From Streptomyces sindenensis (GTDB lineage Bacteria; Actinomycetota; Actinomycetes; Streptomycetales; Streptomycetaceae): DNA of 59,385 nucleotides. The DNA lies in assembly GCF_014649035.1 (NCBI RefSeq), contig NZ_BMSG01000039.1:1-59385 (forward strand). The letters are read 5' to 3'. Made by a program: the position numbers and the translations under genes. Positions 52,179 through 59,385 of this stretch are shown here, piece by piece (the stretch's first letter is position 1; the number at the start of each line of letters is the position of its first letter). The notes below the pieces were generated by a model that saw only the letters and a list, made by a program, of their open reading frames with translations, did not search any database and had not been told where the DNA came from.

Positions 52179-52862
52179 TTAAGCGGTGAAGCGGCCGGTG
52201 CGGCGGATCTCGGGGAAGTCGGTCGTCGCGCCGTCCAAGTTCAGGGCCCGGGCCAGGCGCAGGTGGTCCTGCGTGTTCACCACCCAGCCGATCACCTTCA
52301 GGCTCTCGGAGTGCGCCCGCTCCACCACCTCCAGGGTGAGGCGGCGGATGTTCAGCGCGAGCGTCGCCGCACCCGCCGCCTTCGCCCGGTCCACCACGTC
52401 CGCGCCCCAGCGGCTGGCGATGAGGACCGTCCGCACGCCGGGCACCAGCCGGGCGATCTCGGTGACGGCCTCGTCGTGGAACGAGGACACCTCCACCCGG
52501 CCGACGAGATCGCGCTCCAGCATCACGTCCGCCAGCGCGCGGGCCGCCGCCACATCCTTGATCTCCGCCTGGAGCGGGGAGGAGACGGCCTCCAGCACCT
52601 CCTCGAAGACGGGAATCCGCTCGCCCCGCCCGGCGTCGAGCTCACGCAGCTCCGCCAGGGTCTTGGCCGCGATCGGTCCGGTGCCGTCCGTCGTGCGGTC
52701 CACGTCCGCGTCGTGCATCACGGCGAGCGCGCCGTCCTTGCTGAGATGGAGATCCAGCTCGATGGCGTCCATGCCGGACGCCTCGGCGCGGACGAAGGAG
52801 CGCAGGGTGTTCTCGGGCTCGACGCCCATCACTCCGCGATGACCCAGGGTGAGAAATGACAA
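52179..52862 (-). CDS. glycerophosphodiester phosphodiesterase
   Basis: A 227-residue cytoplasmic TIM-barrel enzyme that hydrolyses glycerophosphodiesters to glycerol-3-phosphate and an alcohol. Catalytic residues are visible in GHRG (7-10, His8), PENT (16-19), ELDLHLSKDG (Glu35, Asp37) and VMHD (His50). The conserved N-terminus SFLTLGHRG is reached from a TTG codon with a GAGG site, so I call a TTG start; an ATG 21 codons upstream would add a non-conserved leader. It converges on the GNAT gene. Confidence 0.88.
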   Translation of the reverse strand: MSFLTLGHRGVMGVEPENTLRSFVRAEASGMDAIELDLHLSKDGALAVMHDADVDRTTDGTGPIAAKTLAELRELDAGRGERIPVFEEVLEAVSSPLQAEIKDVAAARALADVMLERDLVGRVEVSSFHDEAVTEIARLVPGVRTVLIASRWGADVVDRAKAAGAATLALNIRRLTLEVVERAHSESLKVIGWVVNTQDHLRLARALNLDGATTDFPEIRRTGRFTA

Positions 52863-53090
52863 GGCGACCTCGTTTCCGTCGGCGGCTTCCCGTCGACTGC
52901 TCCTGCCCGCGCTGAGGTACGGCAATACGGCACTGGGGAGGGTAACGGCCCGGGCGCGGGATGTCCCACGCCGAGCGGGCCGGGACGCCCGGATTCGAGC
53001 AACACTGCGGGAACTGCGCGCCTGCCCGATATTTCACAGGAAAAACAGCGGCGACGATGAGGATGCGCAGGATAATTTTCAGGGCTCGCC

Positions 53091-53120
53091 TTGCCGTGGG
53101 GAAGCCTGCCCAGCTACGGT
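53091..53120 (+). promoter_or_regulatory. candidate promoter of the DUF6421 operon
   Basis: TTGCCG (53091-53096) and TACGGT (53115-53120) are 18 bases apart, predicting transcription from about 53127, 29 bases before the start codon and its AAGGAAG site. The rest of the 293-base divergent region from the GDPD gene shows nothing clear. Confidence 0.5.
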
Positions 53121-53155
53121 GATGTCACGCGAGGTTCTCCCGTGAAGGAAGTGTT

Positions 53156-54553
53156 ATGACGGAAATTCTTGTGCACGACGCCACCGACGGCGCGATAGCT
53201 ACGGCCCCCCGGGTCGTCGAGCACCCGGCCTGGCCCGTGCTCAGGGATGCCGTCGAGGAGATCCGGCCCTGGCAGTCCGAGGACGGATCCATCGACTTCG
53301 AGGCCGACGGCGCCCCGACCCCGGCCGACGTCGAGCGCGTCCTCGACCGGGTCATCGGTGCGGTCGAGGAGCTGTCCCCGCTCCTTCCGCACGACGCCGC
53401 CTACCACCGTGCGCTCGTCACCGACCTGCGCCGCTGGGCCGCCGACGGCTTCCGCGTCCCCGACTTCCTGGACTCGCTGCTCGCCTTCCAGCCCGCGAAG
53501 ACGCGGGCCGACGGTCTCCAGCACCTCGTCGTCTTCGCGATGTACACGCAGAACGGCAACCCCGACCGCAACCTCGAAGCGGTCGTCCTCAAGATGGTCT
53601 GGCCCGAGTGGCTCGCCGACCTGGAGGCGAACCGCTACGACAACCCGCTCTTCTGCGGGATCACCTTCGAGGACTTCACCTCCGGCTACGACACCAACTC
53701 CGCGGTGCTCTTCCCGGAGACCATCGCCGTGCGCGAGGCCCCCGAGCGGTTCAGCTGGGGCGGCATCTTCTGCGACCGCGAGGCGGCCCGCTTCCGCCGT
53801 GTCACCGAGGCCTCCGTCGAACTGCTCGGCCTGGAGCTGCCGGACGACATCCGCGAGATGATCGGCGACCAGAAGCGCTGCGAGCAGGCGTTCGTCCTGT
53901 GGGACATGGTCCACGACCGCACCCACAGCCACGGCGACCTGCCGTTCGACCCGTTCATGATCAAGCAGCGTCAGCCGTTCTGGATGTACGGCCTGGAGGA
54001 GCTGCGCTGCGACCTCACCGCCTTCAAGGAGGCCGTGAAGCTGGAGTCCGAGGGCAACGCCCACGGCCGCGACGTCCAGTACGCCGTCCTCTTCGACCGG
54101 ATGTTCCGCTTCCCCGTCTCCGGCGAGCGCGTCCGCAACTACGACGGCCTCGGCGGCCAGCTGCTCTTCGCCTACCTCCACAAGCACGACGTCGTCCGCT
54201 GGACCGACAACACCCTGAAGATCGACTGGGAGCGTGCCCCGCAGGTCACCAACCAGCTCTGCGGCGAGATCGAGCAGCTCTACCGCGACGGCATCGACCG
54301 CCCCAAGCTGGTCCACTGGTTCGCCGCGTACGACCTCGTCTCCACCTACCTCGCCCCGCACCCGGGATCGCGCTGGGCCAAGGGCCCCGACGCTCTCGAC
54401 CTCTCACTTCCTCCTCGCAAGCTCGTCGACGACGTGCTTCCGGACGAGTTTCCCCTGAGCATGTTCTATGAGGCGCTCGCCAAGAAGCTGAAGAACGTGA
54501 TTGCCTCCACCAAGGGAATCACCGCGGCGAACGACGAGCGGGCAGCCGCGTGA
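53156..54553 (+). CDS. DUF6421 family protein
   Basis: A 465-residue soluble protein of unknown function, well represented in Streptomyces. Visible features are a His/Asp-rich middle (MVHDRTHSHGDLPFDPFM, about 258-275) that could bind a metal, and a C-terminal segment YEALAKKLKNVIAS. There is no signal or membrane segment. It starts an operon with an SDR and a threonine aldolase-like enzyme. Database family number given from memory; function not assigned. Confidence 0.82.
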   Translation: MTEILVHDATDGAIATAPRVVEHPAWPVLRDAVEEIRPWQSEDGSIDFEADGAPTPADVERVLDRVIGAVEELSPLLPHDAAYHRALVTDLRRWAADGFRVPDFLDSLLAFQPAKTRADGLQHLVVFAMYTQNGNPDRNLEAVVLKMVWPEWLADLEANRYDNPLFCGITFEDFTSGYDTNSAVLFPETIAVREAPERFSWGGIFCDREAARFRRVTEASVELLGLELPDDIREMIGDQKRCEQAFVLWDMVHDRTHSHGDLPFDPFMIKQRQPFWMYGLEELRCDLTAFKEAVKLESEGNAHGRDVQYAVLFDRMFRFPVSGERVRNYDGLGGQLLFAYLHKHDVVRWTDNTLKIDWERAPQVTNQLCGEIEQLYRDGIDRPKLVHWFAAYDLVSTYLAPHPGSRWAKGPDALDLSLPPRKLVDDVLPDEFPLSMFYEALAKKLKNVIASTKGITAANDERAAA

Positions 54554-54579
54554 ACCATTCTCCCGAGGAGGCGGTGGCC

Positions 54580-55347
54580 ATGAACGGAAACGGCACGGGC
54601 GAGGGGACGGGTGCGCTCGAAGGAGCCGTGGTCGCGGTCGCCGGAGCGGCGGGACCCGCGGGCCGCGCGACGCTGCTGCGACTCGCCGAGGCGGGCGCCA
54701 CCGTCGTCGGCTGCGACGCCAATCCCGAACGGCTCGCCGAGGCGGTGGACGCCGCCCGGTACGCCCACGGGGGCGCGACCGTCACCGGCGAGACCGTCGA
54801 CCTGCTCGACCTCGACGCCACCCGGGACTGGGCCAAGCGCACCGAGGCCGAGTTCGGCCGCATCGACGGCCTGGTCCACCTCGTCGGCGGCTGGCGCGGC
54901 AGCAAGTCGTTCCAGGAGACCGTCCTGTCCGACTGGGACGCCCTGGAGAAGCTGCTCATCCGCACCGTCCAGTCGACCTCGCTGGCCTTCCAGGAGGCCC
55001 TGGAGCGCAGCGACAAGGGCCGCTATCTCCTGATCAGCGCCGCCGGAGCCAGCAAGCCCACCGCGGGCAACGCCGCCTACTCCGCCGCCAAGGCCGCGGC
55101 CGAGGCGTGGACCCTCGCGCTCGGCGACGCCTTCCGCAAGGCCGGGGGCGAGGACGGCCCGCGTACCGCTGCTGCCATCCTGGTGGTCAAGGCACTGGTG
55201 AACGACGCGATGCGCGCCGAGCGCCCCAATGCGAAGTTCGCGGGCTTCACCGACGTCACGGAGCTGGCCGAGGCCATCGCCGGCGTCTGGGACGAGCCCG
55301 CCCCCGAAGTGAACGGAAAGCGCCTGTGGCTGACCCCGCAACCGTGA
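54580..55347 (+). CDS. SDR family oxidoreductase
   Basis: A 255-residue short-chain dehydrogenase. The cofactor loop is VAGAAGPAG rather than TGxxxGIG, strand 2 ends in CDANPE (suggesting NAD), and the active site is present as Ser (LLISAAGAS) and YSAAKAA. I chose the ATG with a perfect GAGGAGG site eight bases upstream; a GTG 10 codons earlier would overlap the DUF6421 stop (GTGA). It is the middle gene of a three-gene operon. Substrate unknown. Confidence 0.85.
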   Translation: MNGNGTGEGTGALEGAVVAVAGAAGPAGRATLLRLAEAGATVVGCDANPERLAEAVDAARYAHGGATVTGETVDLLDLDATRDWAKRTEAEFGRIDGLVHLVGGWRGSKSFQETVLSDWDALEKLLIRTVQSTSLAFQEALERSDKGRYLLISAAGASKPTAGNAAYSAAKAAAEAWTLALGDAFRKAGGEDGPRTAAAILVVKALVNDAMRAERPNAKFAGFTDVTELAEAIAGVWDEPAPEVNGKRLWLTPQP

Positions 55348-56405
55348 GGACCGACGCGCGACGTCACCACGATCCGCAGGTACGCGGCTTCGCCAGTGAC
55401 AACTACGCCGGAGCGCACCCGGAGGTCCTCGCGGCCATCGCGCTGGCCAACGGCGGCCACCAGGTCGCCTACGGCGAGGACGACTACACCGGTCACCTCC
55501 AGCGCGTCATGCACAGCCACTTCGGCCCCACCGCCGAGGCCTTCCCGGTCTTCAACGGCACCGGAGCCAACGTGGTCGCCCTCCAGGCGCTCACCGACCG
55601 CTGGGGAGCGGTCATCTGCGCCGAGTCCGCGCACATCAACGTGGACGAGGGCGGCGCGCCCGAACGCATGGGCGGCCTGAAGCTCCTCACCGTGCCCACC
55701 CCGGACGGCAAGCTCACCCCCGAGCTCATCGACCGGCAGGCGTACGGCTGGGACGACGAGCACCGGGCCATGCCGCAGGTCGTCTCGATCACCCAGAACA
55801 CCGAGCTGGGCACCGTCTACACCCCCGACGAGATCCGGGCCATCTGCGACCACGCCCACGAGCGCGGCATGAAGGTGCACCTGGACGGGGCCCGGATAGC
55901 CAACGCCGCCGCCTCCCTGGACGTGCCGATGCGGACGTTCACCAACACGGTCGGCGTCGATGTGCTGTCTTTCGGCGGCACGAAGAACGGCGCGCTGTTC
56001 GGCGAGGCCGTCGTCGTGCTCAACCCGGACGCGGTGCGGGCGATGAAGCACCTGCGCAAGCTCTCCATGCAGCTCGCCTCCAAGATGCGCTTCGTCTCCG
56101 TCCAGCTGGAGGCGCTGCTCGCCAAGGACCTGTGGCTGCGCAACGCCCGGCACGCCAACGCCATGGCCCAGCGCCTCGCCGAGGGCGTCCGGGCGATCGA
56201 CGGGGTGGAGATCCTCTACCCGGTCCAGGCCAACGCCGTGTTCGCCCGGCTCCCGCACGCGGTCACCGAGCGGCTCCAGGAGCGCTTCCGCTTCTACTTC
56301 TGGGACGAGGCGGCCGGAGACGTCCGCTGGATGTGCGCCTTCGACACCCGCGAGGACGACGTCGACGCCTTCCTTCAGGCGATCAAGGAAGAGATGGCGA
56401 GGTAG
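55326..56405 (+). CDS. ltaA-like: low-specificity threonine aldolase/beta-eliminating lyase
   Basis: A 359-residue PLP enzyme of fold type I. The PLP lysine is Lys220 in FGGTKNGALFGEAVV, the ring-stacking/acidic pair appears as HLDGAR (Asp187), and FNGTGANVVAL (76-86) holds the phosphate loop. It cleaves L-threonine or L-allo-threonine and related beta-hydroxy amino acids to glycine and an aldehyde. I chose a GTG with a GGAAAG site, overlapping the SDR by 22 bases; a GTG at 55344 would overlap by only four but has no ribosome site. Confidence 0.9.
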   Translation: MADPATVRTDARRHHDPQVRGFASDNYAGAHPEVLAAIALANGGHQVAYGEDDYTGHLQRVMHSHFGPTAEAFPVFNGTGANVVALQALTDRWGAVICAESAHINVDEGGAPERMGGLKLLTVPTPDGKLTPELIDRQAYGWDDEHRAMPQVVSITQNTELGTVYTPDEIRAICDHAHERGMKVHLDGARIANAAASLDVPMRTFTNTVGVDVLSFGGTKNGALFGEAVVVLNPDAVRAMKHLRKLSMQLASKMRFVSVQLEALLAKDLWLRNARHANAMAQRLAEGVRAIDGVEILYPVQANAVFARLPHAVTERLQERFRFYFWDEAAGDVRWMCAFDTREDDVDAFLQAIKEEMAR

Positions 56406-56433
56406 CACACTCCTTGCCCAATGCATGACTATG

Positions 56434-56470
56434 CGGTCGACCGGAAATCAATTGATCTCCGATCGACCGC
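56434..56470. promoter_or_regulatory. dyad-rich region upstream of transglutaminase gene
   Basis: A perfect palindrome CGGTCGACCG (56434-56443) adjoins an 18-base dyad GGAnATCAATTGATnTCC (56443-56460, one mismatched pair) and a second TCGACCGC half (56463-56470). The dyads occupy the 83-base gap before the gene, as expected for an operator. Confidence 0.55.
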
Positions 56471-56488
56471 TTCGTACGCTCCGGGACC

Positions 56489-57088
56489 ATGCAGCTGATC
56501 CAGCAGTCCCCGGACATCGCCGCCTATCTGGCCGCCGACGAAGCCATCGACCATCACCACCCCCGGGTGCGGGAGGTGGCGGCCGGCCTGGCTCGTGAAG
56601 CCGACGACGCATACGCATACGCCCGTGCCGCCTTCACCTACGTACGCGACACCGTCCCGCACTCCGCGGACTCCGGCGATCCACGCGTCACCTGGCGCGC
56701 CTCCGACGTCCTCGCCACCCGCAACGGCATCTGCTACGCCAAGTCCATCGCGCTCACCGCGCTCCTCCGGGCCCACGCCGTCCCGGCCGGCCTCTGCTAC
56801 CAGCGCCTCGCCGACGACGACGGGTCCAACCCCGTGGTCCACGGCCTGGTCGCGCTCAGGCTGCCCGGACACGACCGCTGGGCACGGGTGGACCCCCGGG
56901 GCAACAAACCGGGCATCGACGCGCGGTTCTCGCTGGAGGAGGAGCGGCTGGCGTGGACGGTACGCGAACACCTCGGGGAAGTGGACTACCCGACCGTCCA
57001 CGCCGCAGCGCCGCCCGGAATCCTCCGCGCGCTGAGAAGCGCCCGGGACCGCACGGAACTCTGGCAGACCCTCCCCACGCACCTCTGA
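56489..57088 (+). CDS. transglutaminase-like domain protein
   Basis: A 199-residue cytoplasmic protein with the papain-like transglutaminase core: Cys82 in NGICYAKS, His118 in VVHGLVA and Asp135 in RVDPRGN form the catalytic triad. Prokaryotic members are mostly peptidases or amidases of unknown target. No signal peptide is present. It is a single gene between the threonine aldolase operon and a strong bidirectional terminator, with an operator-like dyad cluster upstream. Confidence 0.86.
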   Translation: MQLIQQSPDIAAYLAADEAIDHHHPRVREVAAGLAREADDAYAYARAAFTYVRDTVPHSADSGDPRVTWRASDVLATRNGICYAKSIALTALLRAHAVPAGLCYQRLADDDGSNPVVHGLVALRLPGHDRWARVDPRGNKPGIDARFSLEEERLAWTVREHLGEVDYPTVHAAAPPGILRALRSARDRTELWQTLPTHL

Positions 57089-57093
57089 ACGCA

Positions 57094-57133
57094 CCCCGGG
57101 CCCCCGGCGTGCGTACGCGCCGGGGGCCCGGGG
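57094..57133. terminator. bidirectional hairpin terminator
   Basis: A perfect 16-bp stem (57094-57109 with 57118-57133) around an 8-base loop lies between the convergent transglutaminase and PlsC genes. Confidence 0.88.
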
Positions 57134-57154
57134 AAAGGGAGCGGAGAAGGCCGG

Positions 57155-57877
57155 TCAGCCGAGCTCGCGCGCCTCGGCGGGGGTCGGAGCCGTACCGCCG
57201 AGATGGGCCGGCACCCACCAGGTGTCGCTCGCGTCCTTCGGACGCACCGGATAGGCCCGCTGCGCCGCCTCCAGCAGCTCCTGGACCCGCTCCCGCAGCC
57301 GCCGGGTGATGGCGCCCGCGTACTGGTCGGCGGGTGCCTCCACGGGCTCGCCGACCCGGATCGTGACCGGGATGTGGCTGCGGGAGAAGTTGCGGGGCCG
57401 GCCCTTCGTCCAGAGCCGCTGCGTGCCCCAGAGTGCCATCGGGATCAGCGGAACCCCGGCTTCCTGGGCCAGGCGCGCGGCGCCCGACTTGAAGCTCTTC
57501 AGCGTGAAGGACTGCGAGATGGTGGCCTCGGGGAACACCCCGACGATCTCGCCGGAGCGCAGCGACCGCAGCGCGTGCGCGTAGGCGTCCTCGCCCTGCT
57601 TGCGGTCGACCGGGATGTGCTTCATCCCGCGCATCAGCGGACCGGAGATCCTGTGCCGGAAGACCGATTCCTTCGCCATGAACCGGACGAGCCGCTTCTG
57701 CGGAAGAGCCCCGAGGCCGGTGAAGATGAAGTCGAGATAGCTGATGTGGTTGCTGACCAGCACCGCACCACCGGTCTTCGGGATGTGCTCCGAACCCTGA
57801 GTGTCGATCTTCAGGTCGAGCGCCTTGAACATGGTGCGAGCGGCGCCGATGACCGGTCGATAGACGAGTTCTGCCAT
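57155..57877 (-). CDS. plsC-like: 1-acyl-sn-glycerol-3-phosphate acyltransferase (PlsC-like)
   Basis: A 240-residue lysophospholipid acyltransferase. Motif I NHISYLD gives His44 and Asp49; motif III appears as FPEATIS instead of the common FPEGTRS. These enzymes add the second acyl chain to make phosphatidic acid at the inner membrane face. I chose the ATG beginning MAELVYRPVIG with a GAAGAAGGG site; upstream in-frame starts add a basic non-family stretch. It is divergent from the thioredoxin gene; a GTCACG-N4-CGTGAC dyad at 58018-58033 lies between. Confidence 0.88.
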   Translation of the reverse strand: MAELVYRPVIGAARTMFKALDLKIDTQGSEHIPKTGGAVLVSNHISYLDFIFTGLGALPQKRLVRFMAKESVFRHRISGPLMRGMKHIPVDRKQGEDAYAHALRSLRSGEIVGVFPEATISQSFTLKSFKSGAARLAQEAGVPLIPMALWGTQRLWTKGRPRNFSRSHIPVTIRVGEPVEAPADQYAGAITRRLRERVQELLEAAQRAYPVRPKDASDTWWVPAHLGGTAPTPAEARELG

Positions 57878-58107
57878 CTGAGGAAGACCCTTCTTCAGTG
57901 CCTGGGGAGGGTTCTCCCGGCGGAAGTTACGCAGCCGTAGGTTTTCGGCATTGTGGCGATGGTGCCCCATGCGCGGGCCCCTGGCCAGTCCCGGCGGACG
58001 CGGAGCGCGAGATTCTCGTCACGTGCGCGTGACCCGCACGCTGCGGGAATGCCGGGGCGGCAGCCGGTGCTGACCCCTGACGAAGAGCTCTGATCAGGAG
58101 GCACCAG

Positions 58108-58434
58108 GTGGACCGCCGGAACCGCGGACAGCGACTCGACGCCGACCGACTCGGCGCGGAGCTGGGGGAACGGGCGACGCTCGTCCAGTTCTCCAGCGCC
58201 TTTTGCCAGCCCTGCCGGGCCACCCGCCGTACGCTCGCCGAGGTGGCCGCAATGGTCGACGGGGTCGCCCACGTCGAGATCGACGCCGAGGACCGGCTCG
58301 CGCTGGTGCGGGAGCTGGACATCACGAAGACGCCGACCGTCCTGGTGCTCGACGCCGAGGGCGAGGTGGTCCGCCGGGCGTCCGGCCAGCCCCGCAAGGT
58401 CGACGTCGTCGCGGCGCTGGGGCACGCCATATGA
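58108..58434 (+). CDS. thioredoxin family protein
   Basis: A 108-residue single-domain thioredoxin-fold protein with the active site FCQPC (Cys33, Cys36) and the cis-Pro loop TKTPTVLVLD. The CQPC dipeptide differs from canonical CGPC, so its redox potential may differ. No signal peptide is present, so it is cytoplasmic. The GTG start follows an AGGAGG site. It is transcribed away from PlsC and towards the flavin reductase. Confidence 0.88.
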   Translation: MDRRNRGQRLDADRLGAELGERATLVQFSSAFCQPCRATRRTLAEVAAMVDGVAHVEIDAEDRLALVRELDITKTPTVLVLDAEGEVVRRASGQPRKVDVVAALGHAI

Positions 58435-58470
58435 CGGACCGTGATCCATCTCGCACCTTCCGGAACCCTC

Positions 58471-58500
58471 TTGACCGCACGTACCACGCATCGTCAGTCT
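58471..58500 (+). promoter_or_regulatory. candidate leaderless promoter of the leader peptide
   Basis: TTGACC (58471-58476) is followed after 18 bases by a weak -10-like CAGTCT (58495-58500). The predicted start falls on the ATG of the small leader ORF at 58507, consistent with a leaderless message. Confidence 0.45.
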
Positions 58501-58506
58501 GACGTT

Positions 58507-58587
58507 ATGCCGCCAGAAATCCTTCTCCACGGCCGGGTCCACGTGGACCTCGCACGCTGCGCGAGTGCTCGCTGTCCGGGTGTCTGA
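58507..58587 (+). CDS. cysteine-type leader peptide (26 residues)
   Basis: A 26-residue open frame beginning MPPEILL and ending ARCPGV. It carries the HVDLxR-x-ASAxC signature of actinobacterial putative leader peptides that precede sulfur-assimilation genes, with Cys codons at positions 18 and 23. There is no ribosome site upstream, but the promoter is placed for leaderless translation. It lies 43 bases before the flavin reductase. Ribosome stalling at Cys codons would sense cysteine supply and attenuate the downstream gene (inference from the family). Confidence 0.72.
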   Translation: MPPEILLHGRVHVDLARCASARCPGV

Positions 58588-58630
58588 GCACCCACGGACC
58601 CGCATGCCACCCCCGCAGAAGGACACGTCC

Positions 58631-59140
58631 ATGACGGCAACGCCCGACCTCGCCCCCGCCCCGGCGGTCGCCACGCCCGAACTCTTCCGCTCCGTCTTCC
58701 GCCGCCACGCCGCGGGCGTCGCCGTGATCACGGCCGCGGGGGAGCGTCCGGTCGGCTTCACCGCCACCTCGCTGACCTCCGTCGCCGCCGAACCCCCGCT
58801 GATCTCCTTCGGGATCGGTACGTCGTCCTCCAGCTGGCCCGTACTGTCCGACGCCGCGCACGTCGGCGTCCACATACTCGGCGAGCACCAGCGGGAACTG
58901 GCCGCGACCTTCGCCCGCAGCGGAGCCGACCGCTTCGGCCCGTCGACCGACTGGAGCAGCGGCCCCGAAGGCGTTCCGCTGCTGGCGGACGTGTCCGCCT
59001 GGCTGGTCTGCCGGGTCGTGAGCCGGGTCCCGGCCGGGGACCACCGCATCGTCATCGCCGAAGCCGTGGCGGGCTCGCCCTCGGGGGCCGCCCGCCCGCT
59101 GGTCTATCACCAGGGACGGTTCACGGCTCTGCGAGACTGA
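58631..59140 (+). CDS. flavin reductase family protein
   Basis: A 169-residue FMN-binding split-barrel protein. It has the conserved FRRHAAGVAVITAAG start, GFTATSLTSVAAEPPLISFGI flavin-binding stretch and the closing RPLVYHQGRFTAL. Such proteins reduce FMN with NAD(P)H to supply monooxygenases, including those releasing sulfite from sulfonates. The ATG was chosen because the family homology starts soon after it. The cysteine-type leader peptide upstream suggests a sulfur-related role for this copy. Confidence 0.9.
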   Translation: MTATPDLAPAPAVATPELFRSVFRRHAAGVAVITAAGERPVGFTATSLTSVAAEPPLISFGIGTSSSSWPVLSDAAHVGVHILGEHQRELAATFARSGADRFGPSTDWSSGPEGVPLLADVSAWLVCRVVSRVPAGDHRIVIAEAVAGSPSGAARPLVYHQGRFTALRD

Positions 59141-59336
59141 GGTCACGCACGCACGGGTCCGCCGCGTTGGCAAGGTCACAGTGCGGTGCGCTTGCTCAGG
59201 GGTAACAGCCTGGGTGTACTGGCGAGTAATATCGGCCTCGGAGCCTCGGTCGTCCTGACCGGATCCGGCCCGACAAGGCGCCTATGCTGCGTGCAACAAG
59301 GCAGCCCGGAAATGACGATGCAGTAGGAGAGCCGGC

Positions 59337-59385
59337 GTGAGCTTGAGGATCGTTGTCTGTGTGAAGTACGTGCCCGACGCGACCG
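59337..59385 (+). CDS. etfB: electron transfer flavoprotein beta subunit, N-terminus (partial)
   Basis: Only the first 16 codons are present before the window ends: a GTG start with an AGGAGAG site, then SLRIVVCVKYVPDAT, the characteristic N-terminus of the ETF beta subunit (FixA). ETF carries electrons from acyl-CoA and other dehydrogenases to the quinone pool. The 196-base gap upstream must hold its promoter. Confidence 0.85.
   Translation, partial: MSLRIVVCVKYVPDAT

Noticed and set aside
57956..58107. A further gene between PlsC and thioredoxin
   Set aside because: No frame with a ribosome site and Streptomyces codon bias fits; the region looks like a divergent promoter with one dyad.

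Overview
The window is chromosomal DNA of a Streptomyces-like actinobacterium. The evidence is very high GC with strong third-position GC bias, many GTG starts and one likely TTG start, dense polycistrons joined by 4-base ATGA/GTGA overlaps, and typical Streptomyces families (TerD, BlaI/M56 pairs, FUSC, DUF305, DUF5134, DUF6421, GlnA4-like glutamine synthetase). I see no rRNA, tRNA, insertion sequence, prophage or CRISPR array. About 60 protein genes are supported.

Region 1 (1-12 kb). An eight-gene minus-strand operon runs from a GT4 glycosyltransferase at about 10.2 kb to an FkbM methyltransferase at the left edge. It encodes a 1,428-residue AftD-like (DUF3367) membrane glycosyltransferase, an HHxxxDG acyltransferase, three SAM methyltransferases, a Trm112-like mini-protein and a DMT/EamA membrane protein. 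A DUF3068 membrane protein lies just upstream, and a 50-residue DUF2613-like peptide is divergent from it. Together this looks like a locus that builds, methylates and acylates an uncharacterised cell-surface glycan.

Region 2 (11.8-20 kb). A PucR regulator is followed by an SDR, an aldehyde dehydrogenase and a GlnA4-type glutamine synthetase, then a divergent GntR regulator, an ethanolamine-type permease and a gamma-glutamyl amide hydrolase. These supply every step of a gamma-glutamylated ethanolamine degradation route that needs no ammonia-lyase.

Region 3 (19.9-26.6 kb). Two TerD genes, a BlaI repressor with an M56 peptidase, a pair of CNNM/CBS metal-transporter-like genes and a TatA-like gene share near-identical 16-bp dyads (TCTACAGnnCTGTAGA) at three promoters. 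This appears to be a compact BlaI-type regulon.

Region 4 (26.6-43.7 kb) is mixed: geranylgeranyl reductase-like protein, a stand-alone LigD phosphoesterase domain, a secreted GH16 glucanase, aldo/keto reductase, Ser/Thr kinase, Lrp regulator, FUSC protein, a histidine-rich peptide, lactonase, CbiX-like protein, a BadF-type sugar kinase with uracil-DNA glycosylase, a BNR-repeat protein, a cupin with a promoter/operator pair, and a methyltransferase.

Region 5 (43.7-59.4 kb): FprA-type ferredoxin reductase, a divergent DUF305 lipoprotein/LVIVD secreted protein pair, HAD and PAP2 phosphatases, M56/DUF5134, GNAT, GDPD, a DUF6421-SDR-threonine aldolase operon, a transglutaminase-like protein, PlsC, thioredoxin, a flavin reductase behind a cysteine-type leader peptide, and the first codons of an electron-transfer flavoprotein beta gene.

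Several perfect long hairpins act as terminators between convergent or tandem units, and several short tandem repeats sit in promoter or intergenic DNA.
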